Assembly (NCBI RefSeq): GCF_900115055.1
Contig: NZ_FOVD01000010.1
Location: 62,001-126,000 of the forward strand
DNA: 64,000 bases
Direction: 5' to 3'
Source: Chryseobacterium oleae
GTDB lineage: Bacteria; Bacteroidota; Bacteroidia; Flavobacteriales; Weeksellaceae
Numbering within the stretch: the first letter of the stretch is position 1; each line of letters begins with the position of its first letter. The notes under the pieces were generated by a model. That model had not been told where the DNA came from. It saw only the letters and a list, made by a program, of their open reading frames with translations, and made no database searches. This document shows positions 8,144 to 14,691 of this stretch, piece after piece. The position numbers and the translations under genes were made by a program.

Positions 8144-8821
8144 ATGCAGGCAATAAAAGTTGCGGTAGACGCCGTCATTTTCGGGTACTTTGATAAGCAG
8201 GATCTTCAGCTCCTATTAATCAAAAGAAAGATAGAACCCTTCAAAGGAGGCTGGGCGCTTCCCGGCGGTCTCGTTCTGGATGATGAAAACCTGGATGATG
8301 CGGTTAAAAGAGAATTGCACGAAGAGGCAGGCATAAAACCCGATTTTCTGGAACAACTCTATACTTTTGGCAACGTAGGCCGCGATCCGAGAAACAGGGT
8401 GGTTTCTGTGGCTTATTTGGGCCTTGTGAATCCTTCCTATCATGAACTCTTCGCCGATTCTGATGCGGAAGACGCACAGTGGTTCAGTGTAAATAAACTT
8501 CCCAAACTGGCTTTTGATCATCAGAGTATTATTGATATGGCGTTAAAAAGACTTCGTACCAAGATCCAATACCAGCCAATCGGCTTTAATCTTCTCAATG
8601 AAGAATTTCCTTTTTCAGACCTTGAAAATTTGTACAGAACCATCGTCGGACGTGAAATAGACCGAAGAAATTTCAGAAAAAAAATCATGAGCTACGGCCT
8701 GCTTAATGAAACCAACAACGTTAAAAAAGAAGGCAGCGGAAGACCCGGAAAATTGTTCACATTCAATCAGGAGAAATATGAAGAACTGGAAAAAGAAGGC
8801 TTCTATTTCGAAATCAAATAA
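8144..8821 (+). CDS. NrtR-type Nudix-winged-helix transcriptional regulator
   Basis: A 225-residue protein. The Nudix domain (about 1-135) has a complete Nudix box: G42, E48, R56-E57-L58, E60-E61, G63-I64. A C-terminal winged-helix domain (about 150-225) ends in RRNFRKKIMSYGLL and GRPGKLFTFN, as in the NrtR/AraR class of Nudix-related regulators. NrtR proteins bind ADP-ribose or related NAD metabolites through the Nudix fold and release DNA. Many have a degenerate Nudix box, whereas this one looks catalytically intact. The gene stands directly before the NAD/ADP-ribose operon, and a 21-bp palindrome overlaps both its own promoter and that of the operon, supporting local control. A pure hydrolase is the alternative reading. 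Confidence 0.85.
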   Translation: MQAIKVAVDAVIFGYFDKQDLQLLLIKRKIEPFKGGWALPGGLVLDDENLDDAVKRELHEEAGIKPDFLEQLYTFGNVGRDPRNRVVSVAYLGLVNPSYHELFADSDAEDAQWFSVNKLPKLAFDHQSIIDMALKRLRTKIQYQPIGFNLLNEEFPFSDLENLYRTIVGREIDRRNFRKKIMSYGLLNETNNVKKEGSGRPGKLFTFNQEKYEELEKEGFYFEIK

Positions 8822-8892
8822 TCTCTTTATTCAAACCGAATCAAGCTTAGATTTACATCAAAAACCTCCCTTTTTATCATTTAAATTAATAT

Positions 8893-8908
8893 AACTAAAA
8901 CTTTAGTT
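8893..8908. other. Short inverted repeat in the nrtR-operon spacer
   Basis: AACTAAA and TTTAGTT flank AC. It lies between the nrtR-type gene and the NADAR gene, in an otherwise AT-rich 265-bp spacer without a gene. It does not match the 21-bp operator. It may be a second regulator site or chance in AT-rich DNA. Confidence 0.25.
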
Positions 8909-9010
8909 TTTATACATTGGTTTTATTTGTGAAAACATTAGGGCCATCTGTATTTAAGAAAACAATCAAAACAATTAAATTTTAATATTGATAATCAGTG
9001 TTTTATGTTT

Positions 9011-9031
9011 TTAGTGTTAAAATAACGCAAA
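9011..9031 (+). promoter_or_regulatory. 21-bp operator copy 2
   Basis: TTAGTGT-taaaata-ACGCAAA. It has the same 7-7-7 layout as the copy at 8117 and lies 34 bp upstream of copy 3, centre to centre 54 bp, upstream of the NADAR promoter. Confidence 0.65.
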
Positions 9032-9060
9032 TATATTTTGGCTGTGATATGATATTGTTT

Positions 9061-9068
9061 TACATTTG
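9061..9068 (+). promoter_or_regulatory. -7 box (TACATTTG) of the ADP-ribose operon
   Basis: TACATTTG fits TAnnTTTG and is 18 bp before the NADAR ATG. As at nrtR, its TTTG is the first part of an operator copy. The in-frame TTG at 9066 lies inside this box and is not a start. Confidence 0.6.
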
Positions 9069-9085
9069 TGTAAGAATAACACAAT
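9065..9085 (+). promoter_or_regulatory. 21-bp operator copy 3
   Basis: TTTGTGT-aagaata-ACACAAT. The arms match in six of seven pairs. It covers the promoter end and the predicted transcription start of the 13-gene operon and ends one base before the NADAR ATG. Confidence 0.7.
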
Positions 9086-9086
9086 C

Positions 9087-9629
9087 ATGAAATACACCTT
9101 ACCACATATTATTGAAAAATTTCGGAGAAAAGAAAAACTTGAATTTCTATTCTTCTGGGGACACACCGTAAAAGATGAGATCACCAAATCATGCTTCAGT
9201 CAATGGTTTCCCATTCAGTTTGAAGAAAACGGAACCTTTTATAAAACTGCCGAACATTATATGATGGCCGGAAAAGCAAAACTATTTAATGATCAGGAAA
9301 TCTTACAGAAAGTTTTAAAATCCGAAACACCTAATGAAGCTAAAAGCTTAGGAAGGAAAGTGAAGAATTTTGAACCGAAACTTTGGGACGAACATAAATA
9401 TGAAATCGTAAAGAGGGCTAATCTTTTGAAATTCTCACAAAATCCAAAATTTCAGAACTTTCTGTTGGTAACTGATGATAAGATTTTAGTAGAAGCCAGT
9501 CCTTATGACAAAATCTGGGGAATCGGAATGCTGGAAACAGATGCCAGATCTCTTGATCCGAAACTTTGGAATGGTGAGAATCTGCTGGGATTTGCTTTGA
9601 TGGAAGTACGAGACGAATTAAGAAGGTAA
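9087..9629 (+). CDS. NADAR family N-glycosidase (YbiA-like)
   Basis: A 180-residue protein of full family length. Signature blocks are FFWG (22-25), SQWFPIQFEENGTFYKTAEHYMMAGKA (38-64), AKSLGRKVKNF (85-95), ASPYDKIWGIG (137-147) and WNGENLLGFALMEVR (161-175). NADAR proteins cleave N-glycosidic bonds. Known activities are hydrolysis of riboflavin intermediates and removal of ADP-ribose from guanine in nucleic acid. It is the first gene of the operon, under two operator copies. In this setting an ADP-ribose-directed role is more likely than riboflavin turnover, but that is inference. Confidence 0.92.
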   Translation: MKYTLPHIIEKFRRKEKLEFLFFWGHTVKDEITKSCFSQWFPIQFEENGTFYKTAEHYMMAGKAKLFNDQEILQKVLKSETPNEAKSLGRKVKNFEPKLWDEHKYEIVKRANLLKFSQNPKFQNFLLVTDDKILVEASPYDKIWGIGMLETDARSLDPKLWNGENLLGFALMEVRDELRR

Positions 9630-9659
9630 AAACACAGTCACTAAACACAAAATATTATC

Positions 9660-10208
9660 ATGGAAAAGATAGAACTTCACCCACAGATCTTTCTGATCGA
9701 AGATTTCCTGACTTCCGCTGCCTGTGATGACTATATTGCAATGGCGCAGGAAAAGGTATTTGAAGAAGCAAAGATCAATATGAATGGCCGTCAGATGATG
9801 AGCAAAGGGATTCGAAATAACGATCGGCTGATGGTTTTTGATAACGTTTTAGCAGAAGATCTTTTCAGAAAAGCAGCAGAATTTCTTCCTCAGGAACATG
9901 AGAACTATAAGCTTCAGAATTTTAATGAAATGTTGAGGGTTTATAAATATTCTCCGGGGCAACGGTTCAAAATGCACAGGGACGGAAGCTACATCCGGAA
10001 TGAAAATGAAAAAAGTTTTTACACGTTCATGATATATCTGAATGACGATTTTGAAGGTGGAGAAACTGAATTTGAAAACCTGTTCACCGTGGCTCCTAAA
10101 AAAGGATCAGCATTGGTTTTTTATCATCCGGTAAGACATGAAGGGAAAACCCTGATGAGCGGAAATAAATACGTTTTGAGAACGGATGTGATGTATTCCA
10201 ATAAGTAA
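9660..10208 (+). CDS. 2-oxoglutarate/Fe(II) dioxygenase (prolyl 4-hydroxylase-like)
   Basis: A 182-residue double-stranded beta-helix protein. The iron ligands H106 and D108 (HRDGS), distal H160 (VRHEGK) and the 2-oxoglutarate-binding R174 are all present, with GGETEF (133-138) between them, as in P4H-type oxygenases. No signal peptide, so it is cytosolic. Substrate unknown. The N-terminus (QIFLIEDFLTSAACDDYI) is typical of the family. It follows the NADAR gene by 30 bp. Its place inside an ADP-ribose operon suggests oxidation of a protein or nucleic-acid target linked to that chemistry, which I cannot test from sequence. Confidence 0.88.
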   Translation: MEKIELHPQIFLIEDFLTSAACDDYIAMAQEKVFEEAKINMNGRQMMSKGIRNNDRLMVFDNVLAEDLFRKAAEFLPQEHENYKLQNFNEMLRVYKYSPGQRFKMHRDGSYIRNENEKSFYTFMIYLNDDFEGGETEFENLFTVAPKKGSALVFYHPVRHEGKTLMSGNKYVLRTDVMYSNK

Positions 10209-10247
10209 TAATCTGTAAAAGGATAAGCATTACTATGCCTTTTTTAA

Positions 10248-10268
10248 TTAGCGTAAAAATAACACAAA
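10248..10268 (+). promoter_or_regulatory. 21-bp operator copy 4, inside the operon
   Basis: TTAGCGT-aaaaata-ACACAAA, the same layout as copies 1-3. It lies in the 71-bp gap between the oxygenase and the 10280 gene and ends 11 bp before that ATG. No clear -7 box is visible before it, so it may be a weak internal promoter or a roadblock site. Confidence 0.55.
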
Positions 10269-10279
10269 ATAATAAAAAG

Positions 10280-10615
10280 ATGGAAGACGAACTAAAACCG
10301 AGATTCATCGAGTCATTACAGAGAAACAATGACCAGATCAGAGAAGACCGTGCACGCACCATCGGAGCAGATTCCGAATTGATTTACAGACGCAGGGTGG
10401 AAGACATTGAACTGAAAATAAAAAGGCTGGAGCGCGAGCAGGAAGGGCTCATCGATATCAGCCCTTTAGACAGGAACAGCTTGACATTTGCTGATTTTCA
10501 GCCGGAAGCATTTGTTCAGAAAGATTTAGAATATTCATTAACAATCAGAAATTTAAATATTCAGCTGGAGGTCGCCGTAAAGAGATTTGAATATTTATTC
10601 GGTAAAACATTTTAG
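10280..10615 (+). CDS. Small coiled-coil protein preceding the VWA gene
   Basis: A 111-residue protein from ATG 10280. An upstream in-frame ATG at 10235 would put operator copy 4 inside the coding region, so I reject it. It is highly charged and helical, with likely coiled coils at about 5-60 (IYRRRVEDIELKIKRLEREQ) and 85-108. The centre has a SPLDRNSLTFADFQPEAFV linker. No cysteines, membrane span or enzyme motif. It ends 2 bp before the VWA gene, so the two are almost surely coupled. A partner or adaptor for the VWA protein is the simplest guess. Family not recognised. Confidence 0.7.
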   Translation: MEDELKPRFIESLQRNNDQIREDRARTIGADSELIYRRRVEDIELKIKRLEREQEGLIDISPLDRNSLTFADFQPEAFVQKDLEYSLTIRNLNIQLEVAVKRFEYLFGKTF

Positions 10616-10617
10616 TT

Positions 10618-11472
10618 ATGGGAAGTACAAGATACGATATGGATGCTCGTTTTGACAGAGCAAGAAAGGCAGGTTACGGATCTAAATCCGCAGGTGAAAT
10701 TTTCACTCAGAATGCAGAAAGAAGAGCTCATGAATCTATGAACCCCAAAGGAATTTCTTTCAGAGAGGCGAGAGATTCTTCCGTACATCCGAATTCTGTT
10801 CCTATCATTTTAGGATTGGATGTGACGGGAAGTATGGGACATATTCCGCACGAACTGATTAAAGAAGGACTTCCTAAATTAATGGGAGGAATTATTCAGG
10901 GAGGGGTTCCGGATCCGGCACTTTTATTTTTAGGAATTGGAGACCATGAATGTGACGCCTTTCCTTTGCAGGCAGGGCAGTTTGAATCAGGAGATGAGGA
11001 GCTGGATATGTGGCTGACGCGTACTTATATTGAATCCGGTGGTGGTGGAAATGCAGGAGAAAGTTATCTGTTGGCGTGGTACTTTGCCGCTTTCCATACG
11101 AGAACCGATGCGTTTGAAAAGAGAAACCAGAAAGGGATTTTGTTTACGGTAGGTGATGAGCCTTGCTTAAAAACACTTCCGGCATCCGCGATCAGAGAAA
11201 TCATGGGAGCGGGACAGCATACTTACACACATTTTGAGTTACTGGAAGAAGCGAAAAAACGATATGAAGTATTTCATATTAATGTTCTGCATTCTGATCA
11301 AGCGATGAGAGCAGATAGTGGCTGGAAGGAATTATTAGGACAAAACTGTTTATCAATAGCTGATCACAGAGACATTCCGAATGTTATAAAGGGAGTGATC
11401 TGTGGCAGGTTTAAAAATGAAACGTTCAGACCAGCAGAAGGAGGCGGATTGGATCATATTCAAATGTTTTAA
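10618..11472 (+). CDS. VWA-like domain protein with MIDAS motif
   Basis: A 284-residue cytosolic protein with a von Willebrand A-like fold. The metal-ion-dependent adhesion site is D68-x-T70-x-S72 (GLDVTGSMG), with a later GD pair (179-180, FTVGDEPCL) and an acidic GIGDHECDAFP stretch (106-116). A Gly-rich loop GGGGNAGESY (141-150) contributes an unusual insert. The N-terminus (residues 1-60) is basic and may bind nucleic acid or the coiled-coil partner encoded 2 bp upstream. VWA proteins of this kind usually scaffold complexes or act with AAA ATPases or metalloenzymes. No ATPase is present here. The start ATG 10618 fits tight operon spacing. Confidence 0.8.
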   Translation: MGSTRYDMDARFDRARKAGYGSKSAGEIFTQNAERRAHESMNPKGISFREARDSSVHPNSVPIILGLDVTGSMGHIPHELIKEGLPKLMGGIIQGGVPDPALLFLGIGDHECDAFPLQAGQFESGDEELDMWLTRTYIESGGGGNAGESYLLAWYFAAFHTRTDAFEKRNQKGILFTVGDEPCLKTLPASAIREIMGAGQHTYTHFELLEEAKKRYEVFHINVLHSDQAMRADSGWKELLGQNCLSIADHRDIPNVIKGVICGRFKNETFRPAEGGGLDHIQMF

Positions 11473-11475
11473 GTC

Positions 11476-12555
11476 ATGAAAAAGGCACAAATAGTAATAG
11501 GCTTGGGTTTTGGTGATGAAGGGAAGGGAATCACTACAGATTTTCTCGCGCAACAAAACCCTGAGTCTGTTGTCATCAGGTTTTCAGGAGGGCAGCAGGC
11601 AGCGCATACGGTAATGATTGATGGTAAAAAGCATATTCATTCCAGTTTTGCGAGTGGAGCCCTGCGTGGGTTGCCGTCTTATTTTACGGAACACTGTACC
11701 ATTCATCCTGTATTTTTATTCAATGAAAGAAAGGAATTAATGGAGAAAAACGGAAATACAGAACTGCATATTCATCCGCTGGCGAAAGTCACCACTCCGT
11801 TTGATGTCTGGCAAAACAGGACCAATACAAAAAACCTTGAGCACGGAACCTGTGGAAAAGGAATCGGAGCGACAATGAAAAGACACGAAAGCCCGTACAA
11901 ACTATTTGCAGCCGATTTAATAGCTCCAAGATCAATGCTGATCGAAAAGTTGAAAGGAATAGCCTATTACTACGGCTTTATGGATGGAGATCAGCTGGAA
12001 GAAGCGATGCATGATTTCTTAAATGCGGTAAACCAGATCGAGTGGAAAATAGATGATTATACCTATCTGAATTCATTTGAAAACCTCATTTTTGAAGGCA
12101 GTCAGGGAATTCTTCTGGATATGGATCACGGCGTATTTCCGAATGTGACTTATGCGAATACCACTTCAAAAAATGCTTTTGAGATCTGCAGGCTTTTGAA
12201 AATAGAGGATATTGAAATGTATTATGTGACCAGAAATTATTCAACCCGTCATGGAAGTGGCTGGATGAGCAGTGAAAAGGAATTACTCCTGAAGAATAAT
12301 GAAGAGGAAACCTGTGTCTTTAATGATTATCAGAAAGAACTTCGTTTTGGAGAACTGGATTATGATCTGCTGAATTATGCCCTTCTTTTGGATGGCGCTT
12401 ATGGTTTAGCCACTCAAAAAAACCTGATTGTTACGTGCCTTGATCAGAGCGAAGAGCCATTTAAAATAGAAAAATTAAAAACAAAATTTGATACAGTCTA
12501 CGGATCCTATTCTCCGTTTTCAAAAGACTTTAAACCAATTTTTTTAACCAAATAA
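11476..12555 (+). CDS. Adenylosuccinate synthetase-like protein (divergent PurA paralog)
   Basis: A 359-residue protein, about 70 residues shorter than PurA. The catalytic core is kept: GDEGKG (13-18, catalytic D14), the H44-T-V motif, TCGKGIG (125-131) for IMP-phosphate binding, EGSQGILLDMDHG (207-219) and a TRHGSG (257-262) equivalent of TRVGAG. The aspartate-binding TTTGRRRR loop of PurA is absent, replaced by a sequence around YQKELRFGELD (285-295). The guanine-recognition KLD is reduced to LD (CLDQ, 321-324). So it probably phosphorylates a purine-like carbonyl but uses a different amine donor or none. It is 3 bp after the VWA gene. A housekeeping purA role is unlikely. Confidence 0.8.
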   Translation: MKKAQIVIGLGFGDEGKGITTDFLAQQNPESVVIRFSGGQQAAHTVMIDGKKHIHSSFASGALRGLPSYFTEHCTIHPVFLFNERKELMEKNGNTELHIHPLAKVTTPFDVWQNRTNTKNLEHGTCGKGIGATMKRHESPYKLFAADLIAPRSMLIEKLKGIAYYYGFMDGDQLEEAMHDFLNAVNQIEWKIDDYTYLNSFENLIFEGSQGILLDMDHGVFPNVTYANTTSKNAFEICRLLKIEDIEMYYVTRNYSTRHGSGWMSSEKELLLKNNEEETCVFNDYQKELRFGELDYDLLNYALLLDGAYGLATQKNLIVTCLDQSEEPFKIEKLKTKFDTVYGSYSPFSKDFKPIFLTK

Positions 12556-12598
12556 TGGTTTTATATTTAATGGCAGAAAGGAGCCGAATACCAATACG

Positions 12599-13195
12599 AT
12601 GATGAAAGAATTTGAAATAAGAGCAGATTACACCAGAGATACGATTGTGATTTACCAGTCATACAATGAGCAGATTGCAAAATCTGCCGTGATGAATCAG
12701 AAGTTTTCTGCTCCTTTTTCATTCAACAGGATGACGTGGATCAAGCCTTCCTTTCTCTGGATGATGGAAAGGAGTAATTACGGACAAAAATCCGGGCAGG
12801 AATGTACGCTGGCCATCCATATTAAAAGAGAAGCATGGGAAAAAGCGCTAGGCAAAGCCATTTTAACTTCTCCTGAAAAAAGGGTATATCCCGATCCCGG
12901 AACCTGGGAAAAAGACTTTGAGAATGCTGAGGTTTATGTACAGTGGGATCCGGAAAGGAATATTAAAGGGAATAAACTGGAGTATCGTTCCATTCAGGTA
13001 GGCATCAGCCGGTATCTGATTGAAGAATTTAATAATGAATGGATCGTTAAAATTGAAGATTATACACCTTTGGTCAAAAAGATCTTCAATTTTACCAAAT
13101 CAGGAGAATATGATAAAGCAAAAAAAATATTACCCATTGAAAAATTATATCCATTGCCGGCTGAACTGGCTCACAAAATAGGAGCGATTATTTAA
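12599..13195 (+). CDS. DUF4291 domain protein
   Basis: A 198-residue protein spanning a whole DUF4291 domain. Hallmarks are IRADYTRDTIVIYQSY (7-22), PFSFNRMTWIKPSFLWMM (40-57), YPDPGTWEKDF (98-108) and LEYRSIQVGIS (128-138). The function of this family is not known to me. The conserved Arg/Tyr near the N-terminus and the Trp-rich core could fit an ADP-ribosyltransferase-like fold, which would suit the operon, but this is inference without structure. Two ATGs (12599 and 12602) are adjacent. An AAGGAG-like sequence lies about 14 bp upstream, unusual in this phylum. Confidence 0.88.
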   Translation: MMKEFEIRADYTRDTIVIYQSYNEQIAKSAVMNQKFSAPFSFNRMTWIKPSFLWMMERSNYGQKSGQECTLAIHIKREAWEKALGKAILTSPEKRVYPDPGTWEKDFENAEVYVQWDPERNIKGNKLEYRSIQVGISRYLIEEFNNEWIVKIEDYTPLVKKIFNFTKSGEYDKAKKILPIEKLYPLPAELAHKIGAII

Positions 13196-13207
13196 AAAAC
13201 AAAAACT

Positions 13208-13621
13208 ATGAAAACAATACCTCTTTACAGACCGGTTGGAGAAAAAGAAATGATTTTGATCTTAGAGAGCGGTTATAAAAAATTTCCACCAAGACTGGAT
13301 TGGCAGCCTATATTCTATCCGGTGTTGAATGAAAGTTATGCCTCAGAAATTGCAGAAAAATGGAACACAAGAGACGAAGCCGGAAATTATCTCGGTTTTG
13401 TCACCAAATTTGAGGTCCCGGAAGAAATCATGAACCAATATCCGGCGCAGAATGTAGGTGCCAGAAACCATAATGAATTGTGGGTTCCATCCGAAGAACT
13501 GGAGGGTTTTAATGATGCGATTGTTGGAGATATTGAAGTGATCGGAGTTTTTGTGGGAAATGAATTTAAGGAATCTAAAAATACTGAAATTAATAATCTT
13601 GTTTCAAAGCTGAAGAACTAA
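13208..13621 (+). CDS. Small protein of the group often named ADP-ribosylation/crystallin J1
   Basis: A 137-residue protein with conserved LYRPVGEKE (6-14), PPRLDWQPIFYPVLNESYA (27-45), GFVTKFEVP (62-70), HNELWVP (88-94) and IVGDIEVIGVF (105-115). Databases commonly label this family ADP-ribosylation/crystallin J1, although it is far smaller than real J1/ADPRH proteins. The order of an LYR strand, a helix-G turn, a YAxxIAxxW helix and an ExW strand resembles small ADP-ribosyltransferase folds such as KptA. It overlaps the macro-domain gene by 1 bp (TAATG). Its role as an ADP-ribose writer or binder is a hypothesis. Confidence 0.78.
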   Translation: MKTIPLYRPVGEKEMILILESGYKKFPPRLDWQPIFYPVLNESYASEIAEKWNTRDEAGNYLGFVTKFEVPEEIMNQYPAQNVGARNHNELWVPSEELEGFNDAIVGDIEVIGVFVGNEFKESKNTEINNLVSKLKN

Positions 13622-14094
13622 TGAAAGAGATACACTATTTAAAAGGAGATGCGACCAATCCTCAATCCGAAGGAAATATGATTATCATTCATATCTGTAA
13701 TGATATAGGAGGTTGGGGGAAAGGTTTTGTATTGGCAATTTCTAAGAGGTGGAAACAACCTGAGAAAGATTATCGGGAATGGTTTAAGAGCGGGAAGAGG
13801 TTTGATCTTGGAGAAATCCAGATGGTACAAGTTGAAAAGGGTATTTGGGTTTGCAATATGATTGGGCAGTATAAAATTATAACCAACTCCAACGGAATCC
13901 CACCAATTAGATACGAAGCTGTAGAAAAATGTTTGGAAAAACTATCTCTTGAAGCTTTAAAACTAAATGCAGAAGTACATATGCCGAGAATTGGCTGTGG
14001 CTTAGCCGGTGGAAAATGGGATGTGATAGAGCCCATTATTGAAAAAATATTAGTCAGAAATAATATTGAGGTATATGTTTATGACTTTGAATAA
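13621..14094 (+). CDS. Macro domain protein, TARG1/ALC1-like type
   Basis: A 157-residue single macro domain. ADP-ribose-binding elements are GDATNP (9-14), HICNDIGGWGKGF (24-36) and the PRIGCGLAGGKWD loop (122-134), which is the pattern of the TARG1/ALC1/DarG branch rather than the MacroD branch. That branch removes ADP-ribose from glutamate or from DNA thymine, or handles ADP-ribose 1-phosphate. The start overlaps the previous stop by 1 bp. Just after its stop, in the same frame, lies a 27-codon remnant of another macro-type gene (14095-14178). It is therefore complete but borders a deletion scar. Confidence 0.88.
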   Translation: MKEIHYLKGDATNPQSEGNMIIIHICNDIGGWGKGFVLAISKRWKQPEKDYREWFKSGKRFDLGEIQMVQVEKGIWVCNMIGQYKIITNSNGIPPIRYEAVEKCLEKLSLEALKLNAEVHMPRIGCGLAGGKWDVIEPIIEKILVRNNIEVYVYDFE

Positions 14095-14178
14095 TATAAA
14101 AATAAATTTAAAAGAGTGGTTTTTGCAGTCTTGACTAAAAATGAAGAGATGCTGAAACTGTTCGAAACCATATCATGA
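14095..14178 (+). pseudogene. C-terminal remnant of a deleted macro/PARG-like (TIGR02452-type) gene
   Basis: The 80-bp gap between the two macro genes translates, in the frame of the upstream macro gene, to 27 codons ending KRVVFAVLTKNEEMLKLFE..., then TGA at 14176. The KxVVFAV strand followed by a short helix is the usual C-terminus of TIGR02452 (microbial PARG-like) macro proteins. The stop overlaps the next ATG as ATGA, the classic coupled-gene junction, so an intact gene probably once ended here. No start or body remains. It could also be a chance open stretch. Confidence 0.5.
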
Positions 14179-14687
14179 AACCATATTTAGAATTAATAAA
14201 AGGAGACATCACAAAAATCCAAGCAGACGCTATCATCAACGCTGCCAATTCATCACTGCTAGGCGGCGGTGGAGTAGATGGAGCTATTCATCGTGCAGGT
14301 GGAAAGCAGATCCTTGAAGAATGTATTCAGATCAGGAACAGACAAGGGAAATGTAAGACCGGAGAAGCTGTGGTTACATCAGCGGGAAATCTTCCGGCAA
14401 AATATGTGATTCATACAGTAGGACCTGTTTGGAACGGAGAAGAAGATAAAAGCTCAAAGCTTTTGGAAGACTGTTATAGAAATTCCTTGCAACAGGCGGA
14501 AAGTATGGGAATTAAAACCATTGCTTTTCCAAATATCAGTACGGGAATTTATAAGTTTCCCAAAGAACTGGCTGGTAAAATAGCCGTAGAAACAGTACAG
14601 AATTTTCAGTCGGATAGCATTGAGAAAGTTATTTTTGTCTGCTTTGATGATGACAATGAAAAGATTTACAAAAAATTATTAGATTAA
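14175..14687 (+). CDS. Macro domain O-acetyl-ADP-ribose deacetylase (YmdB/MacroD type)
   Basis: A 170-residue single macro domain of the MacroD branch. The motif INAANSSLLGGGGVDGAIH (21-39) includes the catalytic Asn25 and Asp35 of the YmdB/MacroD1 mechanism, and the phosphate loop is FPNISTGIYKFP (118-129). These enzymes hydrolyse O-acetyl-ADP-ribose and mono-ADP-ribose esters on acidic residues. O-acetyl-ADP-ribose is the product of the sirtuin encoded 4 bp downstream, so the two genes make a sensible pair. Start ATG is part of an ATGA overlap with the preceding remnant. Confidence 0.95.
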   Translation: MKPYLELIKGDITKIQADAIINAANSSLLGGGGVDGAIHRAGGKQILEECIQIRNRQGKCKTGEAVVTSAGNLPAKYVIHTVGPVWNGEEDKSSKLLEDCYRNSLQQAESMGIKTIAFPNISTGIYKFPKELAGKIAVETVQNFQSDSIEKVIFVCFDDDNEKIYKKLLD

Positions 14688-14691
14688 AACA

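Noticed and set aside
9066..9086. TTG start adding seven residues to the NADAR protein
   Set aside because: The TTG is the end of the TACATTTG promoter box and part of operator copy 3. ATG 9087 matches the family start.
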